Below, piece by piece: positions 37,341 to 46,449 of a stretch of 64,000 nucleotides of DNA (its first letter is position 1; each line of letters opens with the position of its first letter). The notes under the pieces were generated by a model. The model was not told the origin of the DNA. It made no database searches and saw only the letters and a list, made by a program, of their open reading frames with translations. Source of the DNA: Sweltsa coloradensis (taxonomy: Eukaryota; Arthropoda; Insecta; Plecoptera; Chloroperlidae); the NCBI GenBank assembly GCA_024449915.1, contig JAMZAV010000153.1, positions 372,001-436,000 on the forward strand. The letters run 5' to 3'. The translations under genes and the position numbers were made by a program.

Positions 37341-37590
37341 ATAAATTTCAGAGTTGTTCTGAATCGGCCTTGTTGATTCTGGCGTTGATCCGCGGGTGTT
37401 CGCACTGTCCATACCACTGATTGATATATTTCCTATTAAAAATATCGATCTTTGGTTGGTTATCGCTCACTCGTCGATTGCGTCGGGGCCTGCAGGGTTG
37501 GCTTGGTCGCTTTGATTTAAAGTCCCCCACTGAAAATCAGTTATATAACTGAGTGGGTAGTCTGTAAATAAAAATTTATTTATTTATTTA
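37172..37590 (+). mobile_element. SINE-A, complete copy (tRNA-Gly-like head)
   Basis: The head GCGTTGGTCTTGTTGTTTGC, TCTGCTTCCAATGCAGA (a stem with a TTCCAAT loop) and GGGTTCGATTCCCGCT matches the layout of a tRNA-Gly(UCC), which also begins GCGTTGGT, reads TTCCAA in the anticodon loop and has GGGTTCGATTCCCG. After the about 70-bp head come about 300 bp of body, a strong hairpin (37526-37557: CCCACT, CAGTTATATAACTG, AGTGGG), and an (ATTT)n tail. It has polymerase III A and B boxes. There are seven loci in the window. No coding function on the sense strand. Confidence 0.9.
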
Positions 37591-37701
37591 AGGGGTATCT
37601 TTGGGGGGACCGTGGGCCCAAAAATGTAAAAAAACAACTTTGAACTCAACAAATTTAATCATTCACACCTTGATAGCGAACGAACAACAAAAAGATGTAA
37701 T

Positions 37702-38189
37702 ATCCAACCAAATACAAAAATTTGTAAAAAAAACGGCAGCCAAGCTCTCCTTCAAAAGTCTCCGGCTGTGAATGCTGTGAGATATAGAAGTTGAGCCAAG
37801 CTTTTTATTCTTTCTCCCTAGTTTCGCTTTTAAAATAAGTAAGATCATTTCGCCTGTTGACGAGCGCCAAGCCAACGATTTTTGTGGTAAAAAAGTAAAA
37901 TTTTTAAACTCGAAATCATAAAAAAAATTGCCTTGGCCATTGAATTTGGTTCATGGCCAAGCCATTTTTTTATGATTTCGAGTTTAAAAATTTTACTTTT
38001 TTACCACAAAAATCGTTGGCTTGGCGCTCGTCAACAGGCGAAATGATCTTACTTATTTTAAAAGCGAAACTAGGGAGAAAGAATAAAAAGCTTGGCTCAA
38101 CTTCTATATCTCACAGCATTCACAGCCGGAGACTTTTGAAGGAGAGCTTGGCTGCCGTTTTTTTTACAAATTTTTGTATTTGGTTGGAT
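37702..38189. repeat. Near-perfect hairpin, 488 bp, about 238-bp arms
   Basis: ATCCAACCAAATACAAAAAT ... ATGGCCAAGCC is an inverted copy of itself around a loop of about 12 nt at 37941-37952. Only a couple of differences, near the apex, are visible. The open frames 37663-37875 (minus) and 37953-38267 (plus) encode the same peptide because of the symmetry and are not genes. If transcribed as part of a host intron it would fold into a long dsRNA stem. Confidence 0.95.
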
Positions 38190-38601
38190 CTCTACTACCT
38201 CTACGTAGCAGTTATTAAGATGCCTTATTTTTTGTTGTATAAATTCAAAATGGCAACTAACTCGTAGTAGTGTTAGACGTGTATAAAACTTGCGGTGCAT
38301 AACTCTATCAAAAACGTTAAGGCTTAAGCACTCACTACGAAAATTCAAGTACACATTGTACGTTATTAATAATTTTTGTTGGGCGAAACCAATTTACTAC
38401 GCTGCAAATTCTCTTTCAACACAAAATTCAATCATATTTTTGGAACTAAAAAGAAACAACGCTTCTCGAATTACACTGTGTTCACAACGTCGTATTTGTA
38501 AAAGATTGTTTTACTTCAGGATGAAATTGCTTTACCAATATTAAACCCACGTTCATATTCAAGCAAGATAATTAACTTTTGATTGATAATAACATTGAAC
38601 A
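38190..38601. other. No feature recognised
   Basis: Unique AT-rich sequence between a hairpin and a SINE. Confidence 0.35.
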
Positions 38602-38888
38602 AATAAAATAAATAAATTGTATTTAGAGTCTACCCACTCAGTTATATAACTGATTTTCAGTGGGAGACAGTAAATCAAAGCGACCAAGCCAACCCTGTAG
38701 ACCCCGACGCTATCGACGAGTGAGCGATAACCAACCAAAGATCGATATTTTTAATAGGAAATATAGCAATCAGTGGTATGGACAGTTAGAACACCCCCGG
38801 ATCAACGCCAGAACCAACAAGGCCGATTCAGAACAACTCTGAATTTATTATGTTCTTCGTTGCTAGGACGGCTCCAAAGTCACCGTCA
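38602..38888 (-). mobile_element. SINE-A, 5'-truncated
   Basis: On the minus strand it starts in the body at GGTGACTTTGGAGCCGTCCT and runs through TCGATCTTTGGTTGGTTATC and the CCCACTGAAAATCAGTTATA hairpin to an ATTTATTTTATTT tail. The tRNA-like head is missing. Confidence 0.85.
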
Positions 38889-39963
38889 CAAAACGTAACA
38901 GCATAAGAATACAAACTAATAGTCGATATTTTCTAGCATGGATGTTGAAAAGCACCATAACAACTCTATGTGCAAGCGTTTCCAGAGTAAAGAACCACAT
39001 CAACTACGGTGAACTGTTTTTAAATGAAATGTTCACGTGCTGGCCGGTCGGTCATCGTTCAAAGTCAGCAGTGTTTCCCGCCACTAGGGAATGTAATGGA
39101 TGCTCTTTGCAGTTGCCCATTATATAGTGCTCAACACTAACAGGTGGGAAATTGTAAGAACATATTTTACGTTAGAGTCTGTAAAACGGTATTGTAAATG
39201 AAATAAATCGCGTTAGTAATAAAATAGATGATTTAAATAACATCTCGAATATACCTATTGGATGTCATATAAACGTAGGGTATAGCACACCTCATATTAT
39301 AAAATGTATTTTCATTTTCGGTTTTAGTATACAGACGCAGAGTCTCGTATGTAGCCCAGCTCACTATATCGAATGCTTAGAGTAGAAAAACGTTTTCGGT
39401 TCTAACGCAATCGAGTAGTCGTTGATGGTAGTCTCTTAGATATCCTGTCTCGTTGGTTGTAGAACAGGAATTAAAGGGCGTATTAATAAATTACGCGATT
39501 GTTTTGTAATCATATCGCTCTCTACGCGGCGAATCACGTATAACCATGGAGGAAGAAATACCAACGAATATAGGATAACGTCATCAGAATCGTCGCCAAT
39601 ACATTGGTCAGCATCACCGTATTTAACATGGAAGAGCATTTACGATAGCCTCAAACCCAAAGAAAATCAACCATCAAAGTCTTCAAAGTTCATTTTTAAG
39701 TTGTGAATATTTCAAAACAAAAAACGCACAAATTAGCTGTAATTAAATTCAAATTACGTTTTGCATTTAATAATCGAATAGTTATTAAAGATGATTCAAG
39801 TCCCGTCATATAGTCAGCACAAACCTTCAAAATGGTGAAGGTTCTTAGCCACATACAGCGCTTGCTGCCTCCTACTAGTGTTAGGGAGACGAGATTCGTA
39901 GACTCTCTACTAATGTCTCCGTCCTTCATGTCCAGAACCTAGAGTAGGGTTGTCTGATCCTAC
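38889..39963 (-). other. Presumed dystrophin intron, no feature
   Basis: Immediately 3' (minus sense) of the dystrophin exon. It contains a second TTCCCGCCACTAGGG at about 39077-39091. Open frames here have no recognisable motif. Confidence 0.4.
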
Positions 39964-40062
39964 CTTCTGCTTGTCCAGGACCTGCATGATGTCCCCGACG
40001 TCGCCGACAACCACCGCTTGTTGACGCAACATCTCCTCCTCCAGCGTCAGCCAATCACGGAT
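39964..40062 (-). CDS. Dys: Dystrophin, internal exon (spectrin repeat)
   Basis: A 99-bp exon with canonical boundaries on the minus strand: a pyrimidine-rich tract and GATTGCAG before it, AAG/GTAGGA after it. It encodes 33 residues in phase 0, starting IRDWLTLEEEM and ending VVVGDVGDIMQVLDKQK. This aligns without gaps to the human dystrophin segment with DWLSLLDQ, VMVGDLEDI and IKQK (about 14 of 32 identical by eye), in a spectrin repeat of the central rod. As I recall the human gene, its exon 51 also ends after KQK, so the phase-0 intron position appears conserved. Dystrophin links actin to the membrane dystroglycan complex; insects have a single dystrophin/utrophin gene. GC content and codon use stand out sharply from the surroundings. 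No neighbouring exon was found, so the introns on both sides are long. Confidence 0.88.
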
Positions 40063-41421
40063 CTGCAATCAGAGTGAGGCATGACTACATGTATGGAGGT
40101 GACAGGTCGAAGATTTGACAATCTTACACGGAACTATAGGTTGTGGTGATGAGATTTTATTGTACGATCCAGCGGCATGGAATGGATCGCCGAAGAATCT
40201 AGATTCAGACGTTGGTCAGTAAAACTCCACACATGCCACGTATACACTTCCAATATGTTATACATTCGGTTTTGATAATAAAAATAATAAAATAGTCTTT
40301 ACAAGCGTAGGTGAACGTCAATCTATATAAGCAGAGTAAATACATTATAACCTTCTCAAACATTTTTTTTTATAGAGACTTATTTGAGTCGTGATAATAA
40401 ATTTAAACTGTACAAATCAATGATTAAAAGTAATAATCATTAACGCAAAAAAATAAACTATAAGAATCGACAGGAATAGAAATCGCTAAATCAATCCACC
40501 AGGTTATCCATTTTTAGTTTAAAGTCGGACTTACTGCCTGAGATAAGATTAGTTAGCATAGCTCTTTATTTTGCTCTCAGATACATAAAAAATTGCGTGT
40601 TCTTCCACCTTAACCAGACTATCAAGGGCATTAATGATCACGACTTAGTTTTTATATAGAAAATAACATGCATAAAGACACTTGCTTGGCATCTATTCTA
40701 GTCAATTACCATTTGGCGGTGCTATTTCGGTGTTATTAAATAAAACCAAAAACACACCTCTAGTGAGGACACATTAGGTCTGGGGGCTTAACCCCGGAAA
40801 ATTGTTTGACTATAATTTATTTTTATTTTTAGAGACTTTTAAGTGGGAGTTCTCGAAATATGAACAATTTCAAGCCTTGTAGACACCGTAGAGCCAAGCA
40901 CTCTTCAAAGAGAGAAACATCCCCTTCTCTCGGCTTCTACGCCACTGTTCGGGAAGAAAGAACGAGTCTGTTTCTCGCGAGACGCCCGAGACCTCAGCTA
41001 GGCGGACAAACACGACAGAATGCCGATATACGAGTTAGTATTGGGAATTTGCTGCGACGTGTAGCGGACGTCCAATACCACCGCTCATAATTACATTTCA
41101 ATACGTGACGCGCCGTGCGATGCGGGGCCGACTGGGAGAAGAAAATAAATGATGATGCACCAGTTGCCAATATTAAAAGGGAGAGTATCGAGAAATCTTT
41201 TTATCGAGAGCGAAACTATAAATTTCACATCGAACATTTTTAGTTCTGTAATTCAGATAGGAAATTTGTATAACGAACTTGTACGGCAAATCAATGAACA
41301 GACATAAATCTTTAAAAACTACAAGTTATTTTGAAAGTCAAAACAATGTTATTTATTTACTTTTCGTGGGAAACTTGAATGACCCTTTTTAGTTTCTAAC
41401 AGGGAAATTTGAATTCAGAGA
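40063..41421 (-). other. Presumed dystrophin intron, no second exon seen
   Basis: Sequence 5' (minus sense) of the exon, starting with the branch and pyrimidine region CATGCCTCACTCTGATTGCAG at 40063-40083. An arginine-rich plus-strand frame at 40860-41090 lies in a GC-richer patch but has no recognisable domain. Confidence 0.45.
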
Positions 41422-41575
41422 AGGTGTGAAGGGAGTTCAAATGGACTATTTAAGGGGACACAATCTCTTGCATTCGCATGAACGACTGGAGAAAAATTTC
41501 GTCAGGATTGCCGATGGTATGTATCGAACCCGTGACCTCTGAAATCAGTCTTGCGCGAAACATATGAGCTACAAA
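41422..41575 (-). mobile_element. SINE-B, diverged copy
   Basis: AAGGTGTGAAGGGAGTTC, GGGGACACAATCTCTTGCAT, TCGCATGAACGACTGGAG, CGTCAGGATTGCCGATGG and a minus-strand box B (GGGTTCGATAC) match the other SINE-B copies. Confidence 0.6.
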
Positions 41576-43069
41576 ATAATATGGCGGATATATTTTACAC
41601 AACTTAGCAACAAGATGAAACGGGTCTATGATTTTCAAACAACCGGTAACACTTGCGTATTTAAAATAGAAAATTAATATAAATATATGTCAAAAAATAT
41701 AACACTTTTCCGCTTTAAATAACATTCGTGACTAGTAAATGAATAATTAAACTATGAATAATTTAAAATTTACATTTCGAGAAAACCATTTCACCATCAC
41801 ATTTGCATAAGAAGAGGAAGATAATATATCATTAAGTCCTTATTGAAAGTTGCATACGATAAAACAAATTCTTAATCAGACAAAATATTTTTTTATGTAG
41901 AATTTCCTTGGACAACTGTAGAATTACAAAACACTCTTATTTCAAACAACTTTTTACACAAAATACAACTTCAAATTGAAGTATATGTATTCATAGTCAT
42001 AGCGGTGCCCACAGTTCGTATAATAGAAGTGTGAATTCTCCATTAAATACCTACTTGGTCCTGACAAAGGATTGTTGGAACTATAATATTTCATCTTGTT
42101 GACAATGCCGGGCGAATCTGATGGTAAGAAAGCTAGCGCTCACACTTAGCCGTCTCAGCGCGCTAGGCGATGTATAATGGCTGCAAGGCGCTGAATAGAA
42201 CGAGGACAATGGCTTATTGAGGAGCAGCCGAGTTTGATAAATAATCGAATGAGGATAAAGTGATGTAGGAAAAATAAACTCAGACTAGTTTGAATAAGGA
42301 AAACTAAGTAAACAAACTGAAAGGAGTATAGGCCAAAAGGAGAAATGAATGAATGAACAGTGTTCTTTGCAAACTTGAATGGCTTTAGCGATTAGGAAGA
42401 TCGTGACTGAGTAGAGATAGTTTAAATGTATTACTCAATCTCATGTGTATGAATAGTGAATTAATTGAGAAACTACCTATTCGTAACTAGAACTAATCAA
42501 CTTATGAAAGTTGTCACGAGTCACATTAATATGTAACGCCTGCTTAATACGATTCAACTTTTCCTTCCAACTCCCAAAATTCAAGGACACGAAACAATCA
42601 AATTCTGTTATAGATAATTTAATAAGACAATGCCGCACTTTCAATGAGTTTTTTTTTTAATTTAAGGTCGTTGCAAAAATTGGACCATGTAAAGCTGACT
42701 TAATACAAAAGTTATACTTTCAATAAAACACTACTTGCTAATTTAAGCACACTGTATAATTTACAAATTGTTGTCGTCGTACTATAATATTTTCACCGTT
42801 ATTATCCACACGAAAATTTGTTATTTATGTAGAATTATGAGCTTTCCCTATCAATATTTACACGAAAAACGTGCCTTTAATATAAAATCATGTGAACACG
42901 AATGAAGGCAATAAAGTTATCTATATTCACGTAAATACCCGTGGAAGATTCTTTAGCTTTTTGATACAAAATCGATTCGATATTATTTACTGGCTAGTAA
43001 AATGAGTTTTCATGGTTCGTTTTATAGTTTCGCTTCTAAAAGTCCCTCCTATCTATTTCTCCAGTAACG
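41576..43069. other. No feature recognised
   Basis: AT-rich, apparently unique sequence without a credible exon. Confidence 0.4.
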
Positions 43070-43520
43070 CGTCCTCTTTCAACACTTCGTCGCGGAAGAA
43101 TTTGTCACACTCCTCGCCTTTGTCCCCTCGAGCGCGGGAGATTCGCTTTGAAGTCCGGAGTTGGGTAGGTAGGTAGATATGTAGATAAGACAAGCGAGCA
43201 GGACAAACACTCACTCAAGTCATTTACATTTCCTTCTCAGAGGCGCAGAGACAAAACGCCAGGCTTGCGCACACCGGAACCCCGCCGGAAATTAAACTCT
43301 CCAGCGAGGATTAGAGTTGGTCGCATGTTAGGGGGTTCGTGCGGGGACAGGTTTGCGATAAGCCGCGTCTCACGCCAAGGACGAGGCGGCCGTCATAGCA
43401 AACACGATCGCATCCATCAAGTGAAGAAGTGTACGAGTGTGTGCGTCGCGCACCGACCAGTTGCGCTTATATGCGGCATGCGACAGAACGTCTGTCTGCA
43501 GTGTAATGTTGTGTTGGTTT
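43070..43520. other. CpG-rich block, possible promoter or exon
   Basis: A GC- and CpG-rich patch (CGCCGG, GCCGCGTCTC, GGCGGCCG) in AT-rich surroundings, with an 85-codon plus-strand frame at 43265-43522 of no recognisable family. It could be an internal promoter or first exon of a short isoform, or a regulatory island. No core promoter motif was confirmed. Confidence 0.3.
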
Positions 43521-43671
43521 AATTAATATTAGAAAGACATACCGAAAAAACTGAACCTTATATCAAAAGACAATATTAATAATTTTAATATGTACGTGTA
43601 CGTGAGTACACATAATAAGGAACGAAATTTACCTCCATTATAGAACTTTGTTGACATATTGAAAATAGATT

Positions 43672-43830
43672 TGGTGGAGGTGCCGGGTTTAGCCTAATAA
43701 TATAGCTCATGAAGGTAATTTTTCTGTATCATCGTTGTGAAGGACAATGTCAACAAATAAAAAACGCATGTCAATCGTACAGCATGTTCGGTTTTTTAGT
43801 GAGACGTGACGCACAGACGGACGGACAAGA
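43672..43830 (+). repeat. Family G dispersed repeat with exact core
   Basis: The exact core at 43672-43688 is followed by GAAGGACAATGTCAACAAAT, ATGTTCGGTTTTTTAGTGAG and ACGTGACGCACAGACGGACG. This is the inverted order of the copies at 3960, 15061 and 24841, so family G is present in both orientations. Confidence 0.7.
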
Positions 43831-45090
43831 AGTGATGAATTTAGAGAATCTTTGCTCCCTGCTTTTTTAAAATTGATATGCGACAGTGAAGAGAAAATGT
43901 TCGCTTTTTTTATTTACTGATTATCATCATATTTTCATTGTACTTATTTAAAAGGCAAATCCCTACCAAAGACTAAAAAAGACGATAACAGGAATCCTTA
44001 CAACAGACTCACAAAGTGAATTTGTTACACAACTACAGGGTGAACAACACAAATTTGTACCAAACCCAGCACAAATTTATTATTTGATACAAGAAAAGTA
44101 CGTTATAGTGCAATATGTTTCAATGCTAGTATCCGTTTTAAGACTTTGTAAAAAATACATAATTGCCCGTGTCTGGGATTAAGCAGACGATCGTACACAT
44201 GCGCTGAGAACTTGACAACAATCAAGAGATCCGACTGATTCCTACTTCTTTACACAGGTCACCACGTGTAAGCTCTCACAAACACCAGAGTAGACATTGT
44301 TTCTTCAATCGTGCAACAGGGCCTCATTATAAATGTAATACACAACTGGATGCATGTGTTCTCTAAACAACAGCACGAGTCGAGACATAATAATCGATAC
44401 ACACACACAGACACGTGTGCGAACTGAAACTACCTAGGCAGGCGTCGTTAAAGGTCATAGCCACCCAATAAATGACAAACTACGCAACCTTCTCAGCAGC
44501 GCAATGCGTCAAAGTGGGGCTAATGACAGAGCTGCTAATGTATGGCATTGTCAAGTAGGACTCGTCCTCTTAATAATACCAGCCAGTAATGATCAACCCC
44601 TCAGAGAACATTAAACTGGTTTTAAAATGAATGTATTTATTTATTTTCGTCGAGTTCATTCAGAACTGATTTACTAATGAGAACGACCTAATAAAATCAA
44701 GTACATGAATGCACACAAAATAATTAAATGTACTTAAGCACAGTTTGAAGTAATAATATTAAACAATGAGTTCTCCTTCACAGAAAATACCCTTTCTTTC
44801 GTCTCACACGATTTTCCTTGGTCTTATTACGTTCCATACGGCTGTCGTGTATTATATTTCCCAGGTGGTAAAAGCAACAGGCTTAGTTTCAAGAAGAAAA
44901 GCAATTCCCTCCTGTAGATGGATTCTTATAAGCATGATTGATCACATACATTGCGCTTCAACGAAGATGATACAGAACATAGTGTGTGTCTTTTGTGACC
45001 ATGGGGCAGGATCAAAAGGGGTCAAAAGAGATGTGCTAAATATCCATTGATATCAATTATAATTCAATTAAGAAGTATTTTCTAAACATG
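43831..45090. other. No gene recognised
   Basis: AT-rich sequence. The 94-codon frame at 44766-45050 starts with an ATG but has no recognisable motif and no coding-like composition. Confidence 0.35.
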
Positions 45091-45150
45091 TACATATTTC
45101 GACCAAAGACTCTGCTGTATCCATCTTCAAAAATCTCTTCACTCAATAAC
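45091..45150 (-). mobile_element. Penelope-like 3'-end motif remnant
   Basis: On the minus strand, TTGAGTGAAGAGATTTTTGA, AGATGGATACAGCAGAGTCT then TTGGTCGAAATATG is the paired stem and CGAAAT-TG signature found at 3' ends of Penelope-like and related retroelements. No coding sequence remains next to it. Confidence 0.45.
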
Positions 45151-45536
45151 TAAAATATATTATTGTGGGTACATGTTGTATTTTGTAGCTATTTATTTTA
45201 GCTTATTATTGATTATTTTTGTTCAGTTCATTTTATAATCCATCTACAGCCGAAAAAGTTGCAGTAGTCGAATCTACATCATCGGTCAGTCTTCAGTAGT
45301 CCTTGTATCGTTCCCGGTTCGAATCCTAGCTACAGCATGCTCGTATTTGCAAATTACAGCGCATTTTGTATTTTATTGTCATAGATCACTACAAAACATT
45401 TGGTGTTATTGCGAACGACATGAGAGGGGAAGTGGGTTCAAACCCCATATAATAACCATGAGGTTATGTAATTATTCTTCTTCATCATCATCCACATACA
45501 ATCTATCCTAATTATTATGCAACAGAGATGAAATTA
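45151..45536 (+). other. tRNA-like box B fragments
   Basis: CCCGGTTCGAATCCTAGCTA at about 45314 and GTGGGTTCAAACCCCATAT at about 45430 resemble T arms, without a complete cloverleaf. They are probably decayed SINE heads. Confidence 0.35.
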
Positions 45537-45690
45537 ATAAAGAATAAATAAAATTAATTTGTATTTAGAGTCTACATATAACTGATTTTCAGTGTGGGAC
45601 AGTAAACCAAAGCGACCAAGCCAACCCTGTATGCCCCGACGCAATCGACGACGAGCAACAAGCAGCATTGTTGAGATATCATTGCCAAAA
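45537..45690 (-). mobile_element. SINE-A, 3' fragment
   Basis: On the minus strand it contains GATTGCGTCGGGGCATACAG, GGTTGGCTTGGTCGCTTTGG, a shortened hairpin region (CACTGAAAATCAGTTATATG) and the AT-rich tail. The rest is missing. Confidence 0.75.
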
Positions 45691-46204
45691 AAGAGTATAA
45701 AGCCGTAAAAAAGTACCAAGTCATAACAGTTAAAAATCTGTAAACCACTAATTAATAAAATTACCATAACAACATCCCGATATGTTCCAACACGCCTACA
45801 GAGATTGTGTACTAGTGGTCGTGGCGGAAAGTGGTCGTGCTCTGGCGCTAAACCCCGTACATTTTATTAAATCCCCGCCCGGCCGTAGCGGCTGAGGGTC
45901 GGAACACTTGGGCGACAGACCAGGAAATTGCTTGTCAGGCTGCAGCACGGTAGACGGGGCTCAGAGACGACCGTTCAACATCTCGATTAGAACCCACGGA
46001 TAAACTTACCGTGTTTTACGTCAAGTAATGAAATTAACATTTGTAATATTTAATTATTATCGGGGTGATAGTGATAGATGAACCGAAAACAACGTCAGTA
46101 CAGCCAAAAACGGTAACGATTTTAATTAATATTCTAGACGGATAATGTTGATGACGCTGACACATTTAACAAGAGCAATGCTACATTTTACTAGCCAATA
46201 GAAA
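45691..46204. other. No gene recognised
   Basis: Includes a GC-richer unique patch at 45820-46010 (GGTCGTGGCGGAAAGTGG; CCCCGCCCGGCCGTAGC). No exon boundaries or domain identified. Confidence 0.35.
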
Positions 46205-46348
46205 CTAAGAATAAAAACTTTATTATTATTTTTATTTTTATTATTTTTATTGAATGATAGCAATTGTCATAAAAGTATGCCCCGACTGGGATCGAACCCA
46301 GAACCTCTGGCTTAACGCGCCATAGCTCTACCATTGAGCTATCGAGAC
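46205..46348 (-). mobile_element. SINE-C / tRNA pseudogene with A-rich tail
   Basis: On the minus strand 46279-46348 folds as a tRNA: acceptor GTCTCGA/TCGGGGC (7 bp with G-T pairs), D arm GCTC-AATGGTA-GAGC, an anticodon arm with one mismatch and loop GCGTTAA, and T arm CTGGG/CCCAG with a 6-nt loop TTCGAT. The loop is short and position 33 is C, so it is unlikely to be a working tRNA. It is followed by about 35 bp and an (AAT/AAAAT)n tail, as in a short tRNA-derived SINE. Confidence 0.6.
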
Positions 46349-46449
46349 ACAAGATAATAATGTCCTCAAAGCTGGCTTATGCTTAAACACCTTATATTCA
46401 TTTTTTATATATATATATTATTTAAAGAGTAAAGATGCTGTAAAAACCC

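Noticed and set aside
37663..38267. Two apparently homologous 70- and 104-codon proteins on opposite strands
   Set aside because: They are the two arms of a near-perfect palindrome read in opposite directions.
1273..43688. LTR retrotransposons with the 17-bp core as primer-binding site
   Set aside because: No long terminal repeats, polypurine tracts or gag/pol frames flank any copy, so ordinary LTR elements are not supported, although tRNA complementarity remains possible.
46278..46348. A functional tRNA gene on the minus strand
   Set aside because: The cloverleaf is nearly complete, but the T loop has 6 nt, the anticodon stem has a mismatch and position 33 is C. An A-rich tail follows, so a SINE or pseudogene is more likely.
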